Shown: in pieces, positions 55,158 to 64,000 of the stretch
Numbering within the stretch: position 1 is the stretch's first letter
Layout of the letters: each line of letters begins with the position of its first letter
Source: Thraustochytrium sp. TN22
Taxonomy: Eukaryota > Sar > Bigyra > Thraustochytrida > Thraustochytriidae
Direction of reading: 5' to 3'
Length of the DNA stretch: 64,000 bases
NCBI GenBank assembly: GCA_013306675.1
Contig: JABLUY010000026.1
Location: 1-64,000 of the forward strand
Translations under genes and position numbers: made by a program
The notes under the pieces: model-generated
Databases searched by the model: none
Told to the model about the DNA's origin: nothing
What the model saw: only the letters and a program-made list of their open reading frames with translations

Positions 55158-55215
55158 CACGTCGCCGGCATGCTCGACAACGCCAAGGCGGAGAGACTGA
55201 ATCCAAGGCCGTCGC
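55158..55215 (+). other. Candidate internal exon
   Basis: A 58-nt block bounded by a pyrimidine-rich CGTTGCAG acceptor and a GTAAGC donor. Entered in phase 0 it reads HVAGMLDNAKAERLNPRPS. The upstream motif is CTCAC rather than CTRAC. It could belong to a spliced gene or a non-coding transcript starting near 54160. Confidence 0.25.
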
Positions 55216-56434
55216 GTAAGCTCATCGACCCTTTCTGCCAGTGTTGAGTGTACGATTTTTTTCGTTGTGGACTGCTTCGCGCGCCTTGAAGAAACCCAAA
55301 AGCCGCAAGTTGGCGAGCCAGTCTTGGCCGTCGTGTGCCAACTGGCTACCCTCTCGTGAACTTTGGAGAGAAGCGAGAGTGTGTGTGTGAGAGAAGGCTC
55401 CAAACTCCGCCGGACACGAAAAGTGCGCTCGAAGCTTCGCGAGATTTTGCATCCATGCGGCCACGTGCTGCCGACGCAAGTCTCATTTAGTACGTTTCGT
55501 CATTGTAGCGTTGCGCAGGCGCTGCGCTGATAGTGTCTGTAGCAACCGCGCCGGGCCTTCACGCATGCTCAAGGACGAACGATAGTCTCGCAGCGCAACT
55601 GCCGCTGCCACGTGCGGCCAGCTCGTCATGACGCGCGTGTGCACTGCGCTCTTCCAGCCGACCACCGAATGAAGGGCACTGCAGTCTCCCTCCATCCCAA
55701 GATTCTCAAGAACAGCGCAGCGCGCAGCGCACGGCCGCCGCGGCCGTACCTCACCGCGCCTGGCCGACGGGTCCCGAGTCGGCGCTGCTCTCGATCCTGC
55801 ACCCTGATCAAGGACTCTGCGTGTCGCCGGCTGCGTGGCGCTCTTCGCAAGTCGATCTGTGCCTGTTTCAGGACAGCGAGCACGCGCCGTACCTGCGTCG
55901 CCCCTGACACTGCACAGTCGGCAAAGGCCAACAGCCAACAGAAGTAAGTTAACTTATGAGAAGAGTGACATTGCCGCTGTCACTGATGTGGGCGACGCGC
56001 GTGTGCACGCGCCGTACGGCGCTCCGAGCGCAGCTGCTGAGCGCTGCTGAGCTGAGCTCGCGCAGCCGCGGCCAGGCAACCCGCGCAGCGCGCGCGCGCA
56101 GCAGGTGAACGCGGCAGCGGCAACGCCAAGCCAAGCCAAGCCACGCAAGAGGCGCGGCGAGGCAGGGCAAGGCAAGGCAAAGCAAGGCCGGGAGCGAGGC
56201 TCGGTGGCTCGAGTCGACCGCGTGCCGAGGGCGGCGACGCGTGCCAGTGCCCTCGGGCCGACTCGGAGTAGAGCGGCCTTGAGCGGCCGAGGTACTCGTG
56301 GCTGCACGCAGCGCGGCGGGCGCGGCAGTCGCGGTCGCTCTCGGGTCGGTCGGCGACGCGCGGGGCGGCGGCGGGGCGGCGCGGCAGGGCAAGGCGGCAG
56401 AGCGGCAGCGCGGAGGGGGCGGCAGGACGGCGAG

Positions 56435-57427
56435 ATGGGGTGCGTGGTGAGCGCCGACAAGGGCGCGCTGACGAGCCGCGCGGCGGCGCAGGCGGTGGAG
56501 GAGGAGGCCGCGGAGGGCGGCGAAGCGTACAACGAGGCGCTGGTGTTCATCAAGCCGCACGCGGCGACGAGCGAGGCCAAGGCGTTCGTGGAGAAGTTCC
56601 TGCGCGAGCACGGCGTGGAGGTGCTCTCGGAGGGCGTGTGGACCGGGCCGGAGATCGACCAGCGCGGCATCATTGACGACCACTACGCGCACATCGCCAA
56701 GATCGCGATGCGCAAGCAGCCTGCCGAGCTCAAGGTGGCCGAGGACAAGAAGAACGCCTTCTCGTCCACCTTTGGCGAGACCTGGGAGCAGGCGCTGGAC
56801 GAGGGCCGTCTCGTCAACCTCAAGGCCTTCGAGGAGGAGTTCCCGGACCTGACCACGGCCGAAATTAACTCCAAGTGGATCGCTGACGTGGAGAAGGTCA
56901 AGCTCGCGCCCGGAACCTACGTCGGCTACTTCAAGGACCAGGACCGCTTCGTGATGAACCCGTTCTACGCCAACATGCGGGCCGTCTACACGGCCCCCAA
57001 GGCGCAGGTGACCTACTTCACCGTGCGCTTTCCGGAGGCCACCGTGCCTTGGGACGACTTCCGCAGCAAGGTCATCGGCGCCACGGACCCGGCCCAAGCC
57101 CACGACGGCTCGCTGCGTGCAAGCATGCTGGCCAACTACAAAAGCCTTGGCCTGCCCACGCCGCCCAACGTCGGCGAGAACGGCGTCCACGCCAGCGCCG
57201 GTCCGCTCGAGGGCCTCAAGGAGCGCATGGTCTGGACCGGCGCCACCCTTGAGTCTGACGCCTTTGGCGCCGAGCTCCTCGCGGCCAATGTCGACCGCGA
57301 CATGCTTGACACCTGGCTCGACAACCAGGTTGTCACCATCAACGGCAAGACGGACCATGCCTTTGATCTGCTCGAGGACATGAACGCCAGCGAGGCGCTT
57401 GCGCTGGCTGTCCAGGCCTCCTCGTAG
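56435..57427 (+). CDS. Nucleoside-diphosphate-kinase-like protein with N-myristoylation signature
   Basis: A 330-residue protein starting MGCVVSADKG at 56435. Gly2 with Ser6 fits the N-myristoylation consensus and Cys3 a palmitoylation site, so membrane attachment is likely (inference). EALVFIKPHAATSEAKAFVE matches the first strand and helix of NDP kinases (IKP). After a ~130-residue insertion, VTYFTVRFPEATVPWDDFRS, then VIGATDPAQAHDGSLRASM and ENGVHASAGPLEGLKERM match the end of the fold, with His in the position of the catalytic His (N.IHGSDS in true NDPKs). The protein is twice the size of an ordinary NDPK. Whether it is an active kinase is unknown. I chose this ATG because the upstream open frame is low complexity and the MGC start is distinctive. 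Confidence 0.65.
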   Translation: MGCVVSADKGALTSRAAAQAVEEEAAEGGEAYNEALVFIKPHAATSEAKAFVEKFLREHGVEVLSEGVWTGPEIDQRGIIDDHYAHIAKIAMRKQPAELKVAEDKKNAFSSTFGETWEQALDEGRLVNLKAFEEEFPDLTTAEINSKWIADVEKVKLAPGTYVGYFKDQDRFVMNPFYANMRAVYTAPKAQVTYFTVRFPEATVPWDDFRSKVIGATDPAQAHDGSLRASMLANYKSLGLPTPPNVGENGVHASAGPLEGLKERMVWTGATLESDAFGAELLAANVDRDMLDTWLDNQVVTINGKTDHAFDLLEDMNASEALALAVQASS

Positions 57428-57865
57428 TTGCACGATGCAGCAGATCATGATGTCTCTTTGTTTTTTGTTTTGTTTCGTGGGCGCGCGAGACGCGTCGAGT
57501 CTCTCTCCCCTCTGGAGGAACCTGCGCGAAGGCTTGTGGGAGCTCTTCGTCGCTTGGCGGCGGTCCCTTCACCACGTGACCGGGGCCCGGTTCATTTTCA
57601 CGGTGCGCCTTTCTAAACTTCGCTAGTAGAGCGCTACAGGGCCTCTCTTCTTCACACTTGCCCGAAGCCCCTTTTCCAAACCTCGCGAGAGCGCTTCTTC
57701 TCCACTTGGCGAGGCTCGCGCTTAGCGAGAGTCTCCTCACTCGACAGGGTCACTCTTTCGTTCGACCGGTGCCTCTGGAGAGAAACGCCTCTGACTGGCT
57801 TGGCTTCTTCCGGAGCCTCGCCCCTTCGTCGCGGTGACTGCCATCATCACGGCAGCAACAGATCT
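57428..57865. other. 3' flanks of convergent NDPK-like and LRR-NEL genes
   Basis: About 0.44 kb, pyrimidine-rich on the plus strand. No gene seen. On the minus strand AATAAA overlaps the TAA stop of the LRR gene (57866-57871). Confidence 0.5.
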
Positions 57866-60800
57866 TTATTTGTCAATGTTGTCGTCATCGTCGACGTATA
57901 CAATGTCGCATCGGGAGAGGCCATCCTGCATGTCTGCGACAGAGCGCTTGACGTTGGAAAAGTCGAGGCCGGTGCGTACCCAGTGGGTGAGAAGCTCCTC
58001 GAGCGAGTAGGTGGCACCACCCAATTTGACCGGGTCGGCAATATCGTCGCCCAAAAGGGTGGAGCGGCCCAGGCTGACGCGCTTGCCGTTGCGGGGCAAG
58101 TTTTCCCAGGACATCTTCTGAGCGGCCTCGTGGCGGTCCTGACGAATCCACTCGGGCCAGTCGTGGAGCCAAGCCTCGAACTCCTCATCCGTGACGCTCG
58201 TGGCGCGGCGCGTGACGCGAATGACCTCCTCGCCCGGAATAGTGCTGCCGTAGACCATAAAGTGCGAGGACACGGGCAAATTGAGCGGAAGGCGAAACTG
58301 GATCTCATACTGCAGGTAGACGCAGACGTCGTCGACCTCAGAGAAGCCGCCGCGCTGCTGGATGCGCATGCGCGCGGCCTCGTGCACAATGTCCAAGTTG
58401 AGGAGGCGACGTCCGAGCGCGCGAAGCTTCTCACGATCACCGCGCGCGTGCGCCACGGTGGAAACCACCTCCATCTGGTTAAGCGCCCAGATAGGTTTGT
58501 CCTCGCAGGCGTCGATGGCGTCGGCCATGCGCGCCGACAGCTCGTCGCGCGCCTCGTCGTCCGTAGCGACCGTGTGCAGGACCTCGACGATGCGCTCCGC
58601 GAGTCCACGCCGTGTGGACGGGTTGCGGTACTCCCGCGCGTTGCGCAGCATCTCCAAAAAGGTGAGCACGCTGCGCCGGTACGCCGGGTCCACGACCTTG
58701 TCCAGCTTCATGAGCACCTCATAGTCGTCTTCCACCTCGAAGAGCATGCGCATGAGGCGTGGCGGCCGGCCCAGGGCGGCCGCCTTCCAGAAGAGCACGG
58801 CGCTGCGGAAGCTCTCAAAGTCGCCCTCCATGTCCTCGTCGTCCGCGCCAGTGTCCTCCACGTCCTCGCTCGACCAATCCGCCTCAAAGGCCATCTCCTC
58901 CTCTTCCTCTTCGCGGTCAAAGATGGAGTCCGTCACGCCCAGATCGCCCGCATGGAAGCCGTCCGGCATCCACGTCGTGAACTCCAGCTGGCCCTGCAGC
59001 ACGTACTCCTCGCGGACGCCAGCCAGCACTTCTGAGCTAATGCCCGTGCCATGCAGCATCACGCACCGCCGCACGACTGCGGGCCGCTCCGGTGGCGCAC
59101 TACGCCCGCGCACGCGCGCCAGCCAGTGCGACGGTCGCCGCGACCGCAGGCTCCCGTTCTGCCCTCCGCCCGCCTGGTACTCCTCCCACTTGGACTTGGC
59201 GCCCTGCGCCTCGACGCCCAGCGCGCGCATGCGCTCCACGATGACTCGAGGTACCTCCGTGATGAGCGGCGCAGCATTCACGAAAAAGTTCACCTCCACC
59301 TGGATATCCGGACTGATCTCGCACAGAGCCGGCAGGTTCGTCAACACCAGCGAGGTGGCGCGCAAGCCCGGCGGGATGCGCACCATCTTCGGACAGACCG
59401 ACACGATCAGCCGGTGCACGTTCTCCGCGAAGTTGCGCCGCCGATGCACCTCCTCGGCATCCGGGGCGTCCTCCTCCTCCTCTTCCCCCCCGGCCGCGTC
59501 GCTCGATGCGGGCGGAACCAGGTCCTCGGACCCGTCCTCAGTGTAATCCTCGTCGCCCAGATCTTCCTGCGCGAGCTGCGCGTACGTCGCCTCCTCATCC
59601 GCGTGCAGGTCTACGCCCCACGAGGAAGGCGCCTCCCAGAGCGCGGCGGCCTCGTCCACGTCGTCGTCCTCCTGCTCACCCGAGTCGCGGTACTGCTCCT
59701 CCTCCTCCTCCGCCGCCTCCTGATACTCCCGCGGAGTCTCGGGCACCGACTCCAGCAGCGCGCCCGCGCTCGAGCGCCGTGACGAGGAGGCGCGCCGCTG
59801 CGACTGGATTCGCGAGAGCGACTCCCGGGCCTTGCCCAGCAGCGTATTGCGCCGCAGCCAGGTGTAGTCCACGGGCGGCGACTTGGACGTCCAGGCGCGC
59901 TGCCGCTGCCGCAGGAGCTCCGCCGTGTGCGCCGCAAGCAGCCTCTCGAGCTCGGGCGAGTTGCCACGCCACCTGGCCGGCACGGACCTGTCCAGCCGGC
60001 GCTCCGCCTGCTGCACGCTCTTGCGCCGCAGCCGCAGCCGCCGTACCACGGGCTTGCTCAGAATCTCCGGTGGCCGCTCCAGGCGCAGCCCGGTTGGCAG
60101 CTCCTCTAAGCTCTCCAGCGTGTGCAGCGCCGCCGTATCGCGCACCAGCAGCCGCGACGGCACGGCGTCCAGCAGCCGACACGAGGCCACGATCAAGTTG
60201 CCGTAGTACAGCGCATTCGCCGGAAGCGCCAACAGGTTGTCCAGGAATGCAAAGACCGCCTCGCCATAGACCGTGAGATCGCTCGGCAGCGTCTTGAGCA
60301 TCGGGCACCCAATGATGAGCGCCATGCCCGGATGCTCGTCGCGCGCAAAGCCGTCGCGCCGCTGGTGCGGCAGCGCGGCCAGCGCCGGCCAGCCCGTCTC
60401 GAGTCTCATATAGCTCATGTCCTCGAGGCCCATGCAGTAGCGAATGTCGACGCCGCCGCGACACACGAGCTGCTGCGGCAGCCGCCGCAGCGACGGACAG
60501 TTGCGCAGGCGCAGCACGCCCGGCACGTCGTCCTCCGCCCCGCCGCTCAGCGCCGCGTCGTTCCAGCTCTGCAAGAGCGGAAGGTCCTCGCCCACCTCCA
60601 GGCGGTCGCCCGTGAGCTCCTCGAGGCTCGTGCAGTGCGAGAGATCCAGCGACCCGAAGACGCGCTGCATGCTGAAGCTGCGCAGCCGCGGGCAGAAGCG
60701 GAACTTGACCGTGCCCTGCTTCGCGATCCGCGTGATGCCCGGCAGTCGCTGGCCGGCCAGCGTGCCAGGGTGCACCACCTCGAGCGCCGCCATGCGCGAG

Positions 60801-63800
60801 CACGTCAGGTCGCCCAACACGCGGATCGGCTGCAGCTCGCGCAACGCCGTCCCGGACAGGTTCAGGTTGCCCAGCACGAGCTCCATAGGGAACTCCTCGA
60901 GCGCCACGCACCCCTGCAGGTCCACGTTGCCCACGGCGGACCGCAGGCGGACCACATAGCCGTCTTCGCGCACGCGCGCCACCAGACCAGCGCGGAAGCC
61001 CGGCTGCACTTGCCGCAGACGCGGACAGTTGCACGCGCTCAGCGACGCCACGTGAATGGCCGGGATGGCCTCCAGGGACGCGCACCGGTCCACGCACAGC
61101 CGCACACGACCGGGCGCCGCATTGAAGACATCGTCCGGGATGTGCGTGAGCCGCGGGCAGTTGTTCAGGTCCAGCGACCGCAGCGTGCGCGGCAGCGGGC
61201 CCGGCACCGTACGCAGCCCACGGCTGCCGGCCAGCGAGAGCGAGGTCAGCCCGGTCAGCATGCCAATGTCCAGGGGTCGCGACGGACGCGACACAGGGTC
61301 TGGCACCGCCACGCCCTCCTCGCCGGCCTGGCTCGCGGCGCCCGCCGCCTCCACGGCCTCCACCACTTCGCCCACGAACCGCGGGCACTCAAAGAGGTGG
61401 AGCCGCTTGCAGCCCGTGCGCAGCTTGAGCGACTCAAGCTGCGGCAGGCGCGACAGCTTGAGCTCGCCGCGCGAGGAGTCTCGCGTGGAGAGACCCAGGT
61501 CCACGTGCGTCACCTTGGCACACTCCGTCACGCCAACCGACTGCCAGACGCCACGCAGCTCCACGGCCTCGAGCTCGTTGCACGACTGCACGTCCAGCCA
61601 CGCCTGCCCATTGCCCTCCAGGTCATGCAGAGAAAGCACCCCTACATCATTGAGCACCACGCGCGTGGGCTCCTGGCCACCCAGGACCACCGCCTCGTCC
61701 GAGAGCTGCTTGAGCGCCGGCACGCGCACCACCTTGAACTCTCCGTTCGCTGCCTCAATGCGCACGGACCGCGCCAGGCGCTCTAGCGTCGGGACGTCCT
61801 CCAGGTTCAGGTTGCGCAGTGTCAGCCGGCCGCCGGCCAGACGCTCCAGGCTTGGGCACTGCATCACCTTGAGCTCCACGGGGAAGGCCGGCGCGTTGCG
61901 CTCCCAGACCACCTCCATGTCCGGGCACCACTCGAGCGTCAAGGACCCAAAGTCCTCGTCGCACCGCCATTCCGGCAGCGCGCTCAGCGGCAGCTCCTGC
62001 AGCTGCAGCGTAGGCGCCGAAATGGTGCCGCGGATGCGCCGCACCGGCAGGTTCGATACCCTGACGAATCGCTTCGCCTGCACATCGTCGTGCCAGTCGC
62101 GCACCGCGTCCTGTGCCGGTGCGACCGCCGCGCCCGGCTCGCGGTCCACCTCCTCGTCCGCGAGCGGCGCGGGAACGCTCCTGCGGATGAACTCACTCGT
62201 TCGGCGGAAGAGCCCCAGAGTAGCCCCGAGTTCTGAAGCTTGGGCGGAAGCCGCGTCGGCCTCGGCCCCGGCCTCGAGCGAGGCCGCGATCGCGGCCTCA
62301 ATCTCGGATTCCGCCTCCGGACTACGCCGTCTCGCGCCAGAGCCGTTCAAAATGCTGTCGCGGTAGTACGAGTTGCCGCGGAGCGTGAGCGAGTACACCT
62401 CGATGGAACCCTCGCACAGCTTGGACGGCAGGCGCGGACCAGCGACGGAGACGGCCCCTAGAGGCGCCTGAATACGGCCCGCCAGCGGCTTATCCGTGTT
62501 GACGCTATCGATCGAGATGGGTACAATGTTCGGCGACCCGTCAGCGCGCGTGAGCGCCGCCTCGCACCTCAACGAGCCCTCGCACAGGCGCTCAATGCGG
62601 CCCTCCATCACCTCGAGTGCGCCCTTGACCACCAGGTCACCCTGGCTCAGCGTGCGCAGCTCCGGACATCGGTTGATGCGAGTCTTGGTGCCCAGCTCCA
62701 GGTGCTCCGACCCAAGGTCCGTCAGTTGCGGCAGGTTGTGCAGGTCGAGCGACCCGAGAATCTCCAGAGCCGGCGGCAGCGCTACGATCGAGTTGCAGTT
62801 GCTCACGCGCAGCTTCTTGAAGACCAGCGTCTCGCCCTCACCAGCGACCGACGGGATGAGCGCCTCCAAGCCCGTACAGGCCTCGATCTCCAGCACGGCC
62901 GGCGAGTCCCTGGATGTCAGCAGGTCCGCCGAAAGCGTCTGCAGGCCGGTCGTGCTCCTCAGGATCCTTTGGTTCGCCTGCACGCTCTCCAGAAAAGATT
63001 GCGGCTGGCCGCGGCACGTCTCCAGCAGCAGGCGGTCACACGTCCAGCCCACGACGCCAAAGAGCACCAGCTCGCAGTTGCGGAAACTAAGCTCCCCGCT
63101 CACATGGACGTTGTCTGGAAGCGAAGACATGTTCTCCAGGTTTTCCAGCGCGAGGTTGCCCTCGATGGCGATGCTCGCCGGCGCCCCGTTCTCGCCCGGC
63201 ACCAGGCGGGCGTGCTGTTCGCCCAGGGTCTGGAAGAGCCGCATCGCTGCGTACTGATTGTCAACGGTCGAAGACCACTGCCGCAGGTGATCTGACAGAT
63301 CATCTGCCAGCACGAAGCCGACTCTCTGCTCCGTGAGCTCCAGGTTCTCATGCGAAAGCGCCGCGAGGTTCTCCTCATCAAAACTCAGGCTCAGCGCGAG
63401 GAGCGCGTCCCAGTCCTCGCCAGCGGCGTCGCCGTCGCCCATGGCCTCCGCCAGAAAGTCCTCCAGGCTCATGGGCGTACTCTCTTCGGCCTCGCCCGCG
63501 ACCTCGTCCGTTGCCGCGTCCCCGACCACATCCGCCAGCAGGTCCTCCTCCTCGTCCGCCGCACGCGAGCTGCACCGACGCTGCGCGGCTTCTTCGACCG
63601 CGCGCGAGCTGCGCCGACGCTGCGCGGCCGCATCGACCGCGCGTGAGCTGCGACGGCGGTGCACGGCCTCTTCGACCTCCATCTGGGCTCTCGCCAGCGC
63701 CTCCGAGGCGCGCAGCGCCGCCAGCAGGTCTGCGTCGACGTCATCCTCCAGCTCCTCGTCATCGTCTGCGACGTCGTCCTCCAGCTCCTCGTCACCCTGG

Positions 63801-64000
63801 CCCAGCTGCTGCGACAATCGATGCCGCAGCGACGAGAGCCGCGAGCGCGCCTGCGACAAGGACCGCCGATCGCCCGATCGCCGCTGCTCCGCGGCCGCCT
63901 CCGAGTCGGCGCCGGCCGGCCGCGCAGGCGCCGCGCTCGCGCGCGCCTCGTGCGTCGACTCGCGCGCGTGCAGTCGCCCCGGCGCGCACACGAGCTTGCG
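57866..64000 (-). CDS. Giant LRR protein with C-terminal NEL-type (IpaH-like) E3 ubiquitin ligase domain, 5' end cut
   Basis: The frame is open to the right edge; 2041 residues are visible and the true ATG is probably outside. Residue numbers count from 63991. Residues 1-200 are charged, with a 12-residue AAQRRRSSRAVE-type repeat x3. Residues ~275-1310 are leucine-rich repeats with NCPxLxxL and LPxTLxxLxL units (e.g. LPRTLRSLDLNNCPRLTHIP). An acidic linker follows (~1330-1530) and a short last LRR block (IPPGLRATSLVLTNLPALCE). Residues ~1727-2041 align with the NEL domain of Shigella IpaH and Salmonella SspH/SlrP: FLEMLRNAREYRNPSTRRGL, then ADAIDACEDKPIWALNQME with Cys1829-Glu-Asp as the CxD active site, EAARMRIQQR, VCVYLQYEIQFRLPL, MVYGSTIPG and EEFEAWLHDWPEW. 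NEL ligases pass ubiquitin through this Cys. Composition matches neighbouring genes. Confidence 0.85.
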   Translation of the reverse strand, partial: RKLVCAPGRLHARESTHEARASAAPARPAGADSEAAAEQRRSGDRRSLSQARSRLSSLRHRLSQQLGQGDEELEDDVADDDEELEDDVDADLLAALRASEALARAQMEVEEAVHRRRSSRAVDAAAQRRRSSRAVEEAAQRRCSSRAADEEEDLLADVVGDAATDEVAGEAEESTPMSLEDFLAEAMGDGDAAGEDWDALLALSLSFDEENLAALSHENLELTEQRVGFVLADDLSDHLRQWSSTVDNQYAAMRLFQTLGEQHARLVPGENGAPASIAIEGNLALENLENMSSLPDNVHVSGELSFRNCELVLFGVVGWTCDRLLLETCRGQPQSFLESVQANQRILRSTTGLQTLSADLLTSRDSPAVLEIEACTGLEALIPSVAGEGETLVFKKLRVSNCNSIVALPPALEILGSLDLHNLPQLTDLGSEHLELGTKTRINRCPELRTLSQGDLVVKGALEVMEGRIERLCEGSLRCEAALTRADGSPNIVPISIDSVNTDKPLAGRIQAPLGAVSVAGPRLPSKLCEGSIEVYSLTLRGNSYYRDSILNGSGARRRSPEAESEIEAAIAASLEAGAEADAASAQASELGATLGLFRRTSEFIRRSVPAPLADEEVDREPGAAVAPAQDAVRDWHDDVQAKRFVRVSNLPVRRIRGTISAPTLQLQELPLSALPEWRCDEDFGSLTLEWCPDMEVVWERNAPAFPVELKVMQCPSLERLAGGRLTLRNLNLEDVPTLERLARSVRIEAANGEFKVVRVPALKQLSDEAVVLGGQEPTRVVLNDVGVLSLHDLEGNGQAWLDVQSCNELEAVELRGVWQSVGVTECAKVTHVDLGLSTRDSSRGELKLSRLPQLESLKLRTGCKRLHLFECPRFVGEVVEAVEAAGAASQAGEEGVAVPDPVSRPSRPLDIGMLTGLTSLSLAGSRGLRTVPGPLPRTLRSLDLNNCPRLTHIPDDVFNAAPGRVRLCVDRCASLEAIPAIHVASLSACNCPRLRQVQPGFRAGLVARVREDGYVVRLRSAVGNVDLQGCVALEEFPMELVLGNLNLSGTALRELQPIRVLGDLTCSRMAALEVVHPGTLAGQRLPGITRIAKQGTVKFRFCPRLRSFSMQRVFGSLDLSHCTSLEELTGDRLEVGEDLPLLQSWNDAALSGGAEDDVPGVLRLRNCPSLRRLPQQLVCRGGVDIRYCMGLEDMSYMRLETGWPALAALPHQRRDGFARDEHPGMALIIGCPMLKTLPSDLTVYGEAVFAFLDNLLALPANALYYGNLIVASCRLLDAVPSRLLVRDTAALHTLESLEELPTGLRLERPPEILSKPVVRRLRLRRKSVQQAERRLDRSVPARWRGNSPELERLLAAHTAELLRQRQRAWTSKSPPVDYTWLRRNTLLGKARESLSRIQSQRRASSSRRSSAGALLESVPETPREYQEAAEEEEEQYRDSGEQEDDDVDEAAALWEAPSSWGVDLHADEEATYAQLAQEDLGDEDYTEDGSEDLVPPASSDAAGGEEEEEDAPDAEEVHRRRNFAENVHRLIVSVCPKMVRIPPGLRATSLVLTNLPALCEISPDIQVEVNFFVNAAPLITEVPRVIVERMRALGVEAQGAKSKWEEYQAGGGQNGSLRSRRPSHWLARVRGRSAPPERPAVVRRCVMLHGTGISSEVLAGVREEYVLQGQLEFTTWMPDGFHAGDLGVTDSIFDREEEEEEMAFEADWSSEDVEDTGADDEDMEGDFESFRSAVLFWKAAALGRPPRLMRMLFEVEDDYEVLMKLDKVVDPAYRRSVLTFLEMLRNAREYRNPSTRRGLAERIVEVLHTVATDDEARDELSARMADAIDACEDKPIWALNQMEVVSTVAHARGDREKLRALGRRLLNLDIVHEAARMRIQQRGGFSEVDDVCVYLQYEIQFRLPLNLPVSSHFMVYGSTIPGEEVIRVTRRATSVTDEEFEAWLHDWPEWIRQDRHEAAQKMSWENLPRNGKRVSLGRSTLLGDDIADPVKLGGATYSLEELLTHWVRTGLDFSNVKRSVADMQDGLSRCDIVYVDDDDNIDK

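Larger units (their letters stand above)
48981..56434. other. 7.4-kb gene-poor region with many short repeats
   Basis: No convincing single-exon gene on either strand. The left part is GC-rich with CTG, GCGC and CGGC runs. Around 50565-50672 there are degenerate AACGC/GCGCA repeats. CTAG-rich palindromic runs recur (51330-51350, 52728-52745, 53175-53192, 54238-54285). From about 54100 to 55500 GC is lower and exon-like blocks appear (separate entries). CTGCCACTGGCAGTG-type dyads occur at ~51273, 51769 and 52575. It also contains the promoters of the MYB and NDPK-like genes. Confidence 0.5.

Noticed and set aside
48981-56434. Transposon or virus-like element in the gene-poor region
   Set aside because: No reverse transcriptase, integrase, transposase or capsid motif, no long terminal repeats and no terminal inverted repeats were seen.
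57866-64000. Bacterial contamination as the source of the NEL gene
   Set aside because: The locus is continuous with intron-bearing and clearly eukaryotic genes, has the same composition, and contains acidic and repeat tracts typical of the neighbouring proteins.

Overview
This is a GC-rich, gene-dense stretch of nuclear DNA from a eukaryote. Most genes are single long reading frames. Seven introns can be placed in five genes; all are GT-AG with donors GTACGT, GTGAGT or GTAGGT and a CTRAC branch-point motif 18-35 nt before the acceptor. BBS2 and an LRRC46-type protein imply a flagellated cell. Compactness, base composition and gene content fit a flagellate protist, perhaps a thraustochytrid-like stramenopile, but the species cannot be fixed from this window.

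Layout, left to right: a 5'-truncated polyQ/TPR-like gene (+); NCBP1/CBP80 (-); a three-exon YOS1/IER3IP1 gene (+); a three-exon COX7A-like gene (+); LRRC46-like (+); a putatively lipidated RING-CH protein (+); two-exon MED7 (-); a 1342-residue coiled-coil protein (+); Beclin-1/ATG6 with a 78-Gln tract (-); a dysferlin-domain/PH/PDZ-like protein (+); a class I methyltransferase (-); eIF3b (-) with a partial tandem duplication of its 3' end; an unrecognised gene (-); BBS2 (-); a flavin amine oxidase (+); an RNF168-like protein (-); a TM9SF nonaspanin (-); two-exon NOP14 (+); TRMT1 (-); a three-repeat MYB (-); a 7.4-kb gene-poor stretch; an NDP-kinase-like protein with a myristoylation signature (+); and a very large leucine-rich-repeat protein (-) that runs off the right edge.

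Most genes are core housekeeping: mRNA capping and export, Mediator, translation initiation, ribosome assembly, tRNA modification, secretory traffic and respiration. Two gene pairs stand out. BECN1 and the dysferlin-domain/PH gene are divergent neighbours and may share a membrane/autophagy role. BBS2 and LRRC46 mark the flagellum. Three ubiquitin-ligase-type proteins are encoded (RING-CH, RNF168-like and the LRR protein).

The most striking item is the last gene. Its C-terminal ~310 residues resemble the NEL E3 ubiquitin-ligase domain of the bacterial IpaH/SspH/SlrP effectors, including a Cys-Glu-Asp active-site motif, placed behind about 1000 residues of LRRs in a gene with the same composition as its eukaryotic neighbours.
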